This document shows positions 1 to 9,010 of a stretch of 64,000 bases of DNA, in pieces. This DNA comes from Chloroflexota bacterium (GTDB lineage: Bacteria > Chloroflexota > Limnocylindria > Limnocylindrales > CSP1-4). Both the position numbers and the translations under genes were made by a program. Within the stretch, counting starts at the first letter, position 1; each line of letters starts with the position of its first letter. The notes below the pieces were generated by a model. That model was not told the origin of the DNA and made no database searches. It saw only the letters and a list, made by a program, of their open reading frames with translations. Location of the stretch: assembly GCA_017853275.1 (NCBI GenBank), contig JAFMJV010000007.1, forward strand, positions 27,127-91,126. The letters are read 5' to 3'.

Positions 1-7
1 GGGCCGC

Positions 8-814
8 TCACGCGATGCTCCGCGTCCGCTGCGCATCGAGCCCCCACGCCGCGAGGATCGTCCGCGTGGCGATCCCCATCGCGTAGCCCACGGCGAGCGT
101 GTCGTGCTCGTCCGTGGCGAGGAAGGCCACAAGGAGGACGGCGCCATCCGCCTCGATCCGGGCGACATCGTGGGCGAGCCCGGGGAGCGACCCCGTCTTG
201 TGCGCGATCGTCACGTCCGCCTCCGTGGCCCCGAGCGGGATCCGGCTGTTCCGGACGGAGTGGCGGAGCGCACGGGCAGTGAGCGGATGACGCGCGGAGT
301 CCGCCGCCGCGTCCAGGAGCCGGAGGGCGTCCCGGGCCGTGGTCCGGCCGGCGAGCGGTGCGGACGGGTCCTCCGGCGGGACGACGTGGGCATCGGTGGC
401 CGTGCAGCCCGTCGCCGCGATCGCGTCGCAGACCGCGCCGATCCCCGTCATCCGGAGGAGGGCGGCGGCGGCGGGGCCATCGCTCAGCCCCACGGTGAGG
501 CCGATGAGGTCGGCAAGGCCGAGACCGATCTCCGGGTCGAGCGCGTGGAGGAGGCTCGGGAGCGACGCCTCGGCGAGAAGATCCCGGATGGCGATCCGCC
601 ATCCGGCGGCGATCCGGCCCTCCGCACCGGCCCGCTCCGCGGCGATCGCGAGGGGGATCTTGAGGAGGCTCGCGGCGGGAACGGGCGCATCCGCCCGGAC
701 CTCCGCCTCCCAGCGTTCCGTCCCGCGCTCCAGCCGAGCTGCTGCTGCGCGCCCCGGCAGGTCCGCCCAGGCACGGAGGGCGGCCTCGGCCCGCGTGCGG
801 GGATCCTCCGACAT
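8..814 (-). CDS. Class A beta-lactamase-like serine hydrolase
   Basis: SxxK motif (ASLLK), SDG, and HKTGS in the translation; ATG at 814 lies 5 nt after the upstream ABC gene stop; stop TGA at 8-10. Confidence 0.75.
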   Translation of the reverse strand: MSEDPRTRAEAALRAWADLPGRAAAARLERGTERWEAEVRADAPVPAASLLKIPLAIAAERAGAEGRIAAGWRIAIRDLLAEASLPSLLHALDPEIGLGLADLIGLTVGLSDGPAAAALLRMTGIGAVCDAIAATGCTATDAHVVPPEDPSAPLAGRTTARDALRLLDAAADSARHPLTARALRHSVRNSRIPLGATEADVTIAHKTGSLPGLAHDVARIEADGAVLLVAFLATDEHDTLAVGYAMGIATRTILAAWGLDAQRTRSIA

Positions 815-819
815 CCGGG

Positions 820-2898
820 TCACGCCTCCTGGCGCGCGGCGAGCCGGGCGAAGGCGCCACCGGCCCGGGCGAGGAGATCGGGTGCTCCTTCCTCCACGAT
901 CCGGCCGCCGGCGACCACGAGGACGCGGTCCGCCCCCTGGATCGTGGAGAGGCGATGGGCGATGACGATCCGAGTCGCCTCGGACCACAGGATCGTGCGC
1001 ATGACGACCGACTGGGTGATCGTGTCCAGCGCGCTCGTCGCCTCGTCGAAGAGCAGGATCCGCGGACGCCCCACGAGCGCGGACGCGATCATCAGGCGCT
1101 GCCGCTGGCCGCCGGAGAGGAGCCGCCCATGCTCCCCGATCGGCGCCTCGAGCCCGCCGTCCATCGCCCGCACGTCATCGGCGAGGCCGGCCTCCGCGAG
1201 GAGATCCCAGCAGGCGCTTGCGGGGAGGGGCCGGCCGGCGCAGAGCGCGTCGCGCACCGTATCGCCGAGCGGGAGGGAGGCCTGGAGGACCGTCCCCATC
1301 CGCCCCCGGACGGCCACCGGGTCGAGGCCGGCCAGGTCGTGACCGTCGTAGGCGACGCTCCCCGTCCAGGGGGTCTCGAACCCGAGGAGGAGCCGGAGGA
1401 GGGTGGACTTGCCACCGCCGGACGGCCCCACGACCGCGACGAGCTCGCCGGGACGGACGTCGAGGGAGAAGCGGTCGAGGAGCGGCGGCGCATCCCGCCG
1501 GTAGCCGAAGGTGACGTCCGTGAGCGTGATCCGCCCGGCGAGCGGTCCCGGATCGCGGCCACCCTCCGGCCGCTCCGGGGCCGTCTCCACGATCGGGGTC
1601 ACCCGTCCCAGGGTGGGACCGAGCTCGGCGAGCGCGGAGACCCGGGAGCCGAGCGTGGTGGCGGCCACGGCCACCTGGGCGACCGCCGCGTAGAGGGCGA
1701 GGAAGGTCCCTGCGGCCCCGGCGCTCCCCGGCTCGAGGCCCGGCGTGGGGAGGATGATCAGGCTGGCGATGACGACCGTGATGATCAGGAGGGGCGCCGC
1801 CACCTCGAGCGGCTCGCTCACGCCGATCGAGGCGAGCCGCCCGGCCAGCGCATTCCCGGAGGCGGCCTGGTCCGCTGCCCAGCGGCGGAAGGCGTGCGCC
1901 TCCGCGCCGGCCACTCGCCACGTCACGACCGAGCGGAGGAGCCCGGTCAGGGTGGCATCCGTGCGGGAGCGGGCGTCCAGGAGCTCCCGGAGCCGGGCGC
2001 GGCCGGTCCGCTGCGCGGCGACCGAGACGGCGAGGATCGCCGCGGTCGCCAGGGCCACCACGATCCCGGCCACCACGTCGGCGACCAGGACCCAGACGAG
2101 GCTGGAGAGCCCGAACGTCGCGGTGACGATCGTCGCGATCGTGCCGTCATCCACCTGGAGACGCGCCGCGGAGACGGCGTTCGCGCGCTGGGTGATCTCC
2201 CCCTCCGTCCGGGACCGGAAGAAGGGGACGGGGAGGCGGAGGAGGTGGGCGAGGATCGCCGGCCCGAGGACCGCATCGGAGAGGTCGCGGATGCGCACGA
2301 CGAAGAGGCCCTGGCCGAGCGCGAGCAGGGCGGCCCCGAGCGAGCCAAGCGCGACGAGGACGAGGACGAGGAGGACGAGCCCGGGATCGCCCGCGGGGAC
2401 GGCGATGCCGAAGATCGCCGCGGTGCCGGCGGGCAGGAGCAGCCCGACGATCCCGCCCGCGACCCCCGCCGCGAGGAGGCGGCCGATCTCGCCCGCGTGA
2501 CGGCGCACGGACCAGCGGAGGAGCCCGCGCGCGCGTCCGTCCGCCGGCAGCCGCTCCGCCCAGGCGATCGCCGCCGCGTCCACCCGGGCGGCGGTCCGGG
2601 CGTCGAGCGGGGCGGTCCGCCGCGTGCCGCCCTGGACGATGAGCCCGGGCCGTCCGGGCCGGGGCAGGACGGCGGCCGGGCCGTCCGGGGTCGTGACGGT
2701 GAGCGGGCCGACGATCGATCGCTCCCACCCCGGCGAGAGCTGGATCGGGCGCCCGGGAAGCCCGTCCGGAGCCGCCAGCGCGCGGGCATCCGCGGCGGGA
2801 TCGCCGCGGCGGGGCGTCACGATCGGCGGGGCGCTCCCATCCGCGGCCGTCACGAGCGCGGCCACCGCGTCCTCCACGGGATCGGGCCGCTCAGCCAT
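820..2898 (-). CDS. NHLM-type ABC exporter (ABC2-like: N-terminal extension, TM domain, ATPase)
   Basis: Walker A GPSGGGKST, signature LLSGGQRQ, Walker B LLFDEATSALD, FFRSRTEGEITQRA exporter TM motif, N-terminal extension of the NHLM ABC2 type. Confidence 0.8.
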   Translation of the reverse strand: MAERPDPVEDAVAALVTAADGSAPPIVTPRRGDPAADARALAAPDGLPGRPIQLSPGWERSIVGPLTVTTPDGPAAVLPRPGRPGLIVQGGTRRTAPLDARTAARVDAAAIAWAERLPADGRARGLLRWSVRRHAGEIGRLLAAGVAGGIVGLLLPAGTAAIFGIAVPAGDPGLVLLVLVLVALGSLGAALLALGQGLFVVRIRDLSDAVLGPAILAHLLRLPVPFFRSRTEGEITQRANAVSAARLQVDDGTIATIVTATFGLSSLVWVLVADVVAGIVVALATAAILAVSVAAQRTGRARLRELLDARSRTDATLTGLLRSVVTWRVAGAEAHAFRRWAADQAASGNALAGRLASIGVSEPLEVAAPLLIITVVIASLIILPTPGLEPGSAGAAGTFLALYAAVAQVAVAATTLGSRVSALAELGPTLGRVTPIVETAPERPEGGRDPGPLAGRITLTDVTFGYRRDAPPLLDRFSLDVRPGELVAVVGPSGGGKSTLLRLLLGFETPWTGSVAYDGHDLAGLDPVAVRGRMGTVLQASLPLGDTVRDALCAGRPLPASACWDLLAEAGLADDVRAMDGGLEAPIGEHGRLLSGGQRQRLMIASALVGRPRILLFDEATSALDTITQSVVMRTILWSEATRIVIAHRLSTIQGADRVLVVAGGRIVEEGAPDLLARAGGAFARLAARQEA

Positions 2899-4627
2899 GG
2901 ATCAGCTCCCGGAAGCGCCCCACGTCGCGCAGCTCCGCGTACGTGCCCGACTGGACGATCCGCCCCCGGTCGATGACGACGATCCGGTCCGCGTCCCGGA
3001 TCGTGGAGAGGCGGTGCGCGACGACGAGGGTCGTGGCACCCCGCGCGCGGAGCCGCTCCTCCACCTCCGCCTCCACGATCGGGTCGAGGGCGCTCGTCGC
3101 CTCGTCCAGGACGAGGATCCGCGGCTCCCGGACGATCGCGCGCGCGATCGCGAGGCGCTGGAGCTCGCCCCCGCTGAAGCCGCCCGCGCCCGGGCCCACC
3201 GGCTCGTCCAGGCCGAGCGGACGCGCGTCCACGGCCGCCTCGATCCGGGCATCGCGGAGGGCCCGGACGATCGCCGACTCCGGGATCGTCTCGTCGAAGA
3301 GGGTGAGGTTCTCGCGGATCGTGCCGGGGACCAGGAGCGGCGCCTGCGGGACATAGGCGAGCGCGGCGACCCGGTCGGCACGCGGCATCGCGAGCCGGGG
3401 GACCCCGTCGATCGTCACGGTCCCGGCCCACGGGCGGAGCTCACCGATCGCGATGCGGATGATCGTGGACTTGCCGCTCCCGCTCGCCCCCACGAGCGCG
3501 ACCCGCGCCCCCTCGGGCACCTCGAGCTCCAGCCCGTCCAGGAGCGGGGGCCCATCCGGCGCGTAGCCGAAGCGGAGGCCGCGGAGGGCGAGCGCCGCCG
3601 GGCGCCACGGGATGGCAGGGTCCGGCGCCACCTGGACGACCGCGGGACCCTCCGCCTCCGGATCGAGGGGGAGCGCGCGGATCTCGGCGGTCATCGCGTC
3701 CGCGCTGCGCACGCTCGCGAGCAGGACGCCGAGCCAGACGAGCTGGCCCGCCGGCACGAGCATCTGGATGAGGAAGGTCTGCGCGCCCACGAGCCCGCCG
3801 AGGGTCAGCTCCCCTGCGAGGACGAGGAAGGAGCCGAGGCCGAGGATGAGGGTGAGCCCGGCGGCGATGGTGACCGCCGGGACGATCGCGAGCCGCTGGC
3901 TGTCCGTGCCGAGCGCGGTGATCGCGGCGGCCCGGCGGTCGCGCACGCGTCCCCATCGGGCGAAGACCCAGCCCTCCGCGGCCGTGGCCTTCACCGTCTC
4001 GATCGCGCGCACGATCCCGGTGAGCGTGGTCAGCTGGTCCACGCGCGCATCGTCCGCGGCGCGCTGCGCGGCCTCGCGCCCGCGGAGAAGCCGGACGGTG
4101 GTGGCCATGGAGAGCGCCACCACGGCGATGCCGGCGAGGGCGAGCCGCGCGTCCACGAGGAAGGCCGCCAGCGCGAAGACGGTGAGCCCGGTGACGTTGA
4201 TCGCCAACGCGCGGGTGAGGAAGATCCCGGCCGAGACGGCGAGCGTCTGGGTGGCCGCCCCGCGCGCGGCGAGCCCGGACGCCCCCTCGCCGTCCACGAC
4301 CGGGGCCGGCAGGCGGAGCACGTGCCAGGCCAGGCCCGCCGCGTCCGCGGTCGCCGTCCGGACCGCGTGCCGGGCGAGGAGGCGAAGCTGAAGCCAGGTC
4401 ACGAGGAGCGCGATGACGATGAGGAGGGCGAGGAGGAGGAGGAGCGGCTGCTGCCAACCGTCCTCGCCGGCCACGAGGACACGGTCCACGTAGACCCGGA
4501 CCACGATCGGCAGGGTGAGCCCGGGGATGAGGGCGAGGAGCGTCGTCGCGAGGAGCGCGGCAAGGACGGCCGGCTCACGCGGGACGCGGGGGAGGCGCGC
4601 CCGCGCCACGCCCGCGGGGGCCGTCAT
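2891..4627 (-). CDS. ABC exporter, TM plus ATPase, NHLM ABC1-like but without a C39 peptidase domain
   Basis: Walker A GASGSGKST, FSGGELQR signature, DEATSALD; begins directly at the TM region (MTAPAGVARARLPRVPREPAVLAALLATTLLALIPG). Confidence 0.8.
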   Translation of the reverse strand: MTAPAGVARARLPRVPREPAVLAALLATTLLALIPGLTLPIVVRVYVDRVLVAGEDGWQQPLLLLLALLIVIALLVTWLQLRLLARHAVRTATADAAGLAWHVLRLPAPVVDGEGASGLAARGAATQTLAVSAGIFLTRALAINVTGLTVFALAAFLVDARLALAGIAVVALSMATTVRLLRGREAAQRAADDARVDQLTTLTGIVRAIETVKATAAEGWVFARWGRVRDRRAAAITALGTDSQRLAIVPAVTIAAGLTLILGLGSFLVLAGELTLGGLVGAQTFLIQMLVPAGQLVWLGVLLASVRSADAMTAEIRALPLDPEAEGPAVVQVAPDPAIPWRPAALALRGLRFGYAPDGPPLLDGLELEVPEGARVALVGASGSGKSTIIRIAIGELRPWAGTVTIDGVPRLAMPRADRVAALAYVPQAPLLVPGTIRENLTLFDETIPESAIVRALRDARIEAAVDARPLGLDEPVGPGAGGFSGGELQRLAIARAIVREPRILVLDEATSALDPIVEAEVEERLRARGATTLVVAHRLSTIRDADRIVVIDRGRIVQSGTYAELRDVGRFRELIHG

Positions 4628-5439
4628 GGCGTGATCAGGTCGATCGGGCGCTCCCCCGCCACCACGACCCGCAGGGCGCCCACGGCCCCCGCACGCACCG
4701 TGATCGCAGGCCCCGCTCCGGAGCTCCAGGCGTACCCGCTCGGCGTCGCCGGGTCCCGGACGAGGCCCACGGTCACCTCCACGACCGGGCCGGCGGCGAG
4801 GAGGTCCTCCACGAGCGCGCGGTTCCCGGCCACGAGGAGGAGGGCACGCTCCTCGTCGACGGGGAGCGGCGCCACGGAGAGGACGGTGCCCCGCAGCGAC
4901 CCCCACTGGGCGGATGGGACGCCGCCGAGATCGATGAGCGCGCTCATCCCCGGCTCCACGGCCCGGCTGTCGCGCGCCGGGACGAAGCCGGCGTAGATGA
5001 GCGGCACCGTCGTCGGCTCGATCGTGGCGATCCCCGTCCCGGCGGTCGTGTACGCACCTCCGCGGACGAGGACGGACGCGACCCGGCCATCGACCGGGCT
5101 GGCGATCGTCCGGAGGACGCCTGCGTCATCGCGGATCGTCGCGATCTCCTCCCCGGCCCGGACCTCCGAGCCCGGCTCCACGCCGATCGTCTCCACGAGA
5201 CCCGCGAACTCCACCCCGACCTCGCGGAAGCCCCCGTCCGGCAGGACCATCCCGTGGCCGCCCACGGTCACGGGGACCGACCCGAAGAGGACCCAGCCGA
5301 GCGCCGCCGCCGCCGCGAGGAGGAGCCCCGCGAGGACGATCCAGGTGGGCCGGTCCGCCACCACGAGGCGCTCTCCCACGAGAGCGGAGGGATCCGGCGC
5401 CGGGACCTCCTCGGTGGGCGGGGTCGGTGGCTGGGTCAT
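4624..5439 (-). CDS. HlyD-family secretion protein (NHLM bacteriocin secretion-like)
   Basis: Single N-terminal TM helix, biotinyl-lipoyl-like segments (VEPGSEVRAGEEIATIRDD, SPVDGRVASVLVRGG); 4-nt ATGA overlap with the ABC gene. Confidence 0.75.
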   Translation of the reverse strand: MTQPPTPPTEEVPAPDPSALVGERLVVADRPTWIVLAGLLLAAAAALGWVLFGSVPVTVGGHGMVLPDGGFREVGVEFAGLVETIGVEPGSEVRAGEEIATIRDDAGVLRTIASPVDGRVASVLVRGGAYTTAGTGIATIEPTTVPLIYAGFVPARDSRAVEPGMSALIDLGGVPSAQWGSLRGTVLSVAPLPVDEERALLLVAGNRALVEDLLAAGPVVEVTVGLVRDPATPSGYAWSSGAGPAITVRAGAVGALRVVVAGERPIDLITP

Positions 5440-5445
5440 CGCGCG

Positions 5446-5451
5446 ATTGTA
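5446..5451 (-). promoter_or_regulatory. -10 element TACAAT upstream of the HlyD gene, probably leaderless
   Basis: TACAAT ends 6 nt before ATG (5439) on the minus strand. Confidence 0.5.
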
Positions 5452-5487
5452 GGAGGGGGCGGGCGCCCGGACCTCGGCCGGGACCGC

Positions 5488-5493
5488 TACGCT
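5488..5493 (+). promoter_or_regulatory. -10 element TACGCT upstream of anmK, probably leaderless
   Basis: TACGCT ends 7 nt before GTG (5501). Confidence 0.5.
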
Positions 5494-5500
5494 CTCCTGC

Positions 5501-6691
5501 GTGCGTATCGTCGGCCTCATGTCCGGGACGAGCGCGGACGGGATCGACGCGATCCTGTGCCGCGTGGAGGGGAGCCCGCCCGCGCTCTCCGTCACCGTGG
5601 ATGCCTTCCGCGCCCTCCCCTTCCCTGCCGAGCTCCAGGCGCGGATCCATGCCGCGGCGGCGGCCGGGGGCGCGGACGCGGAGGCGATCTGCCGACTGAA
5701 TGCCGCGCTCGGCGAGCGGTTCGCGGACGCGGCGCTCGCGGTCATCCGCGATGCCGGGTTCAGCCCCGCGGAGGTCGACCTCATCGGGTCGCATGGGCAG
5801 ACCCTGTGGCACGCCGTGGATCCGGACGGCTCGGTGGCCGCCACCCTCCAGGTGGGCGAGCCCGCGGTCATCGCGGAGCGGACGGGGATCACGACGATCG
5901 CAGGCTTCCGGACGCGGGATGTGGCCGCCGGCGGGCAGGGCGCCCCGCTCGTGAGCACCCTGGACGCGCTCCTCTTCCGCCACCCCAGCGCGTGGCGCGC
6001 CCTCCAGAACATCGGGGGGATCGGGAACGTCACCCTCCTCCCGCCGCTCGCGGACCCCGCCTCGCGCCCGCTCGCCTTCGACACCGGCCCGGGGAACGCG
6101 CTCATCGACGAGCTCGTGCGCACGATCAGCCGCGGCGGGGAGCAGCTGGACACGGACGGCCGGCGTGCCGCGCGCGGCAGCGTGGACGAGGCCTGGCTCG
6201 CGGAGCTCCTCGCGGACCGTTGGTACGCCACCCCGCCGCCCCGGACCACGGGCCGCGAGCGCTTCTCGCCGGAGCTCGCCCGCCACCTCCTCCTCCACGG
6301 CCGGAACCGCGGCCTGGACGACGATTCGATCGTGGCCACGGTGACCGCGCTCACGGCCGGCTCGATCGCGGACGCGATCCGGCGCTTCGCCCCGGCCCCG
6401 CCCGCCGAGCTCGTCCTCTCCGGGGGCGGCGCCCGGAACCCGTGGCTCGTGGCGCGGATCGCGGCCCTTCTCCCCGGCGTCCGGGTCCTGGAGCTCGCGG
6501 AGCTCGGGGTGCGCGGCGAGGAGAAGGAGGCGCTCGCCTTCGCGGTCATGGCGCACGAGACGTGGCACGGGCGGCCGTGGAGCCGTCCCGCCTTCACCGG
6601 CGTCCGCCACCCCGTCATCCTGGGGAGCATCGTCCCCGGCAACAACCATGCCGCGCTCCTGCGGCGGACGCTCCGGGAGGGCGCGGGGTGA
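5501..6691 (+). CDS. anmK: Anhydro-N-acetylmuramic acid kinase
   Basis: MRIVGLMSGTSADGIDAILCRVEG N-terminus, DTGPGNALID, ASPL/NIGGIGNVT-type motifs; GTG start. Confidence 0.93.
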   Translation: MRIVGLMSGTSADGIDAILCRVEGSPPALSVTVDAFRALPFPAELQARIHAAAAAGGADAEAICRLNAALGERFADAALAVIRDAGFSPAEVDLIGSHGQTLWHAVDPDGSVAATLQVGEPAVIAERTGITTIAGFRTRDVAAGGQGAPLVSTLDALLFRHPSAWRALQNIGGIGNVTLLPPLADPASRPLAFDTGPGNALIDELVRTISRGGEQLDTDGRRAARGSVDEAWLAELLADRWYATPPPRTTGRERFSPELARHLLLHGRNRGLDDDSIVATVTALTAGSIADAIRRFAPAPPAELVLSGGGARNPWLVARIAALLPGVRVLELAELGVRGEEKEALAFAVMAHETWHGRPWSRPAFTGVRHPVILGSIVPGNNHAALLRRTLREGAG

Positions 6692-7581
6692 GCACGGAAG
6701 GACGGAACCCGCGCACGGAGCGGATCGACGAGCTGCCCACCCTGGAGGTCGTCCGGCTCCTCGCCGCGGAGGATGCGCTCGTGCCGCCGGTGGTGGCCGC
6801 GGCCGCGCCCGCGATCGCCCGCGCGGTGGACGGGATCGTGGCGCGGATGCGCGCCGGCGGACGGCTGATCTACGCGGGGGCGGGGACGAGCGGACGACTC
6901 GCGATGCTCGATGCCGTGGAGTGCGTCCCCACCTACGGCGTCCCGCCCGGGCTCGTGGTCGCGCTCGTGGCGGGCGGCGCGCCGGCGCTCTCCGGCTCCG
7001 TGGAGGACGCCGAGGATTCCGCGGAGGGTGGCGCTGCGGCCGTGCGGGCGGTGGGGACCGGGCCGCAGGACACCCTCGTGGGGATCGCCGCGAGCGGCCG
7101 GACCCCCTTCGTCCTTGGCGCGCTCGCCGCAGCGAAGGAGGCGGGTGCGCTCACCGTCGCGATCTCCTGCAACGACCCTGCGCCGATCCTCGCGGCCGCG
7201 GAGATCGCGATCGGCCTCCCCACCGGCCCGGAGCCGGTGGCGGGCTCGACGCGGATGAAGGCGGGGACCGCGCAGAAGCTCACCCTGAACGCGATCAGCA
7301 CCGCCACCTTCATCCGGCTCGGGAAGGTCCACGGGAACCGGATGATCGAGGTCGCGGTGACGAACGAGAAGCTGCGCGGGCGGGCGACCGGGCTCGTGGC
7401 GGAGATCCTCGGCGTGGAGAACGGGGAGGCCGCGCGCCTCCTCGCCCTCGCGAACGACCACGTCCCCACCGCGGTCCTCATCGGGGCGCGCGGCCTGGCG
7501 CCGGATGCCGCGCGGGCACTGCTCGCGGCGCACGGCGGCGTCCTCCGCTCCGCCCTGGACGCGAGCGCACCCGCGCGCTGA
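6688..7581 (+). CDS. murQ: N-acetylmuramic acid 6-phosphate etherase
   Basis: SIS-domain etherase motifs: TEGRNPRTERIDELPTLEVVRLL, YAGAGTSGRLAMLDAVECVPTYG, GSTRMKAGTAQKLTLN; GTGA overlap with anmK. Confidence 0.95.
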   Translation: MSTEGRNPRTERIDELPTLEVVRLLAAEDALVPPVVAAAAPAIARAVDGIVARMRAGGRLIYAGAGTSGRLAMLDAVECVPTYGVPPGLVVALVAGGAPALSGSVEDAEDSAEGGAAAVRAVGTGPQDTLVGIAASGRTPFVLGALAAAKEAGALTVAISCNDPAPILAAAEIAIGLPTGPEPVAGSTRMKAGTAQKLTLNAISTATFIRLGKVHGNRMIEVAVTNEKLRGRATGLVAEILGVENGEAARLLALANDHVPTAVLIGARGLAPDAARALLAAHGGVLRSALDASAPAR

Positions 7582-7634
7582 AGGGGTCGGATGGACCTTC
7601 CCGGACCCGCCCGGGATGTCATCATGCGGACCGG

Positions 7635-7659
7635 CGGGGGCGGCACGGTGTCGCCCCCG
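7635..7659 (+). terminator. Intercistronic hairpin (cgggggcg/cgcccccg) between murQ and the SBP gene
   Basis: 8-bp GC stem with a 9-nt loop; no T tract. Confidence 0.4.
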
Positions 7660-7682
7660 GATCATTCTCGGAAGGGAGTCAG

Positions 7683-8918
7683 ATGACCGCTCGATCGACG
7701 ATCGTGCGAGCCGGGCTTGCCGGCGCGCTCGCCGCCGCTCTCGTCCTGCCCGCCGGCGCCGCGCTCGGCCAGGGCACGACGATCTCGTTCCTCACCCCGC
7801 CCTGGGGCGCCCCGCCGGATCAGGCCCTCCTCGACGCCTTCCAGGCGGAGAGCGGGATCACGGTGGATATCCAGTCGGTCCAGATGACCGACCTCTTCAG
7901 CCGCGTCCAGGTCGCGGCCGGCTCCGGCACGCCCGCCGCGGACGTCATCTTCCTCACGGAGGAGGCGCCCTCGAACATCGTGGCGACCGGGAACATGATG
8001 CCGCTCAACGACCTGATGGCGGGCGTGGACCTCTCGGACTTCACGAAGACCGACTTCTGGACGATGGACGGCCAGCTCTACGGCGTGCCGGTCTACAACC
8101 AGCTCGTGATGATGGACTTCAACGAGAAGCGGCTCGCGCAGGCCGGCTTCACGGCGCGCCCGGAGACCTGGGCGGAGCTGAAGGACCAGGCCCTCGCGAT
8201 CAAGGCGCAGGGGATCGACGAGTACCCGATCGCGATGGGCGCGATCGACTGGTCGTGGTACCTCATCGCGCTCTCCATGGGCGACCCGATGTTCGACGCG
8301 GACCTCAACCCGGTCTTCGCGGACGAGGGCTCCAAGGGGCGTGAGGCGATGGCGACCCTCCTCTCGTTCTTCTCCGAGGGGCTGATCACGCCGGACATGC
8401 TCTCCGGCGCCACCACCCAGCACACCGCCTTCTGGAGCGGCAGCGGCACCTTCCACCAGGGCTGGCAGGGCTCGGTCGTCGTGGGCAACGGCGCCGATTC
8501 CGCCCAGGCCCCGGACGTCCGCTACCTCCGCCTCCCGGAGGCCGGCTTCACGTGGAGCTTCCCCGCGGCGATCGGCATCGGCGCCGGCAGCCAGAACGCG
8601 GAGGCCGCGAAGACCTTCATCGAGTGGTACACCTCCCCGGAGAACCAGCTCGCGATCTACAACGCGTTCGGGCTCTACCCGTCGCGCACCTCGGTCGCCG
8701 AGCAGCTCGCCGCCGAGGACAAGATCGCCGGCAACGACGTGATCGTGGAGCAGTCGGCGCTCGTCAACGAGCTCCCGCGCTACGCGCTCTGGTGGGGCCC
8801 CTTCACGACCGCCGTCTCCACGGCGATCCTGGAGGCCGCCCAGACCGGCACGCCGGCGGACGAGGTGATCGACGCGCTCGCGCAGGAGTGGAACGACCTC
8901 CGCGCCGAGTACGAGTGA
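7683..8918 (+). CDS. ABC transporter extracellular sugar-binding protein
   Basis: Signal peptide (ALAAALVLPAGAALGQ) and family-1 SBP sequence (ISFLTPPWGAPPDQALLDAFQAESGI...); followed by two permeases. Confidence 0.88.
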   Translation: MTARSTIVRAGLAGALAAALVLPAGAALGQGTTISFLTPPWGAPPDQALLDAFQAESGITVDIQSVQMTDLFSRVQVAAGSGTPAADVIFLTEEAPSNIVATGNMMPLNDLMAGVDLSDFTKTDFWTMDGQLYGVPVYNQLVMMDFNEKRLAQAGFTARPETWAELKDQALAIKAQGIDEYPIAMGAIDWSWYLIALSMGDPMFDADLNPVFADEGSKGREAMATLLSFFSEGLITPDMLSGATTQHTAFWSGSGTFHQGWQGSVVVGNGADSAQAPDVRYLRLPEAGFTWSFPAAIGIGAGSQNAEAAKTFIEWYTSPENQLAIYNAFGLYPSRTSVAEQLAAEDKIAGNDVIVEQSALVNELPRYALWWGPFTTAVSTAILEAAQTGTPADEVIDALAQEWNDLRAEYE

Positions 8919-8947
8919 TCGACCGTCCCTGACGGAACGACGATGAT

Positions 8948-8988
8948 GACGGCCCCCGTGTCACGAGCGATCGTGCGCGGGGGCCGTC
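8948..8988 (+). terminator. Hairpin between the SBP and permease genes (attenuator or mRNA stabiliser)
   Basis: gacggcccccg/cgggggccgtc 11-bp perfect stem with an internal cacga/tcgtg stem. Confidence 0.55.
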
Positions 8989-9010
8989 GCGCGTCCCGGG
9001 GGCGCGGCGG

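Noticed and set aside
955-4996. Long plus-strand ORFs (673 and 790 aa) over the ABC exporter genes
   Set aside because: Antisense shadow frames rich in R/E/D/G without family motifs; the minus-strand frames carry Walker and signature motifs.
4624-7665. 1013-aa minus-strand ORF
   Set aside because: Only the 4624-5439 part (HlyD) looks like a protein family; the rest is antisense to anmK/murQ with Arg/Pro/Gly/Ser-rich shadow composition typical of high-GC DNA.
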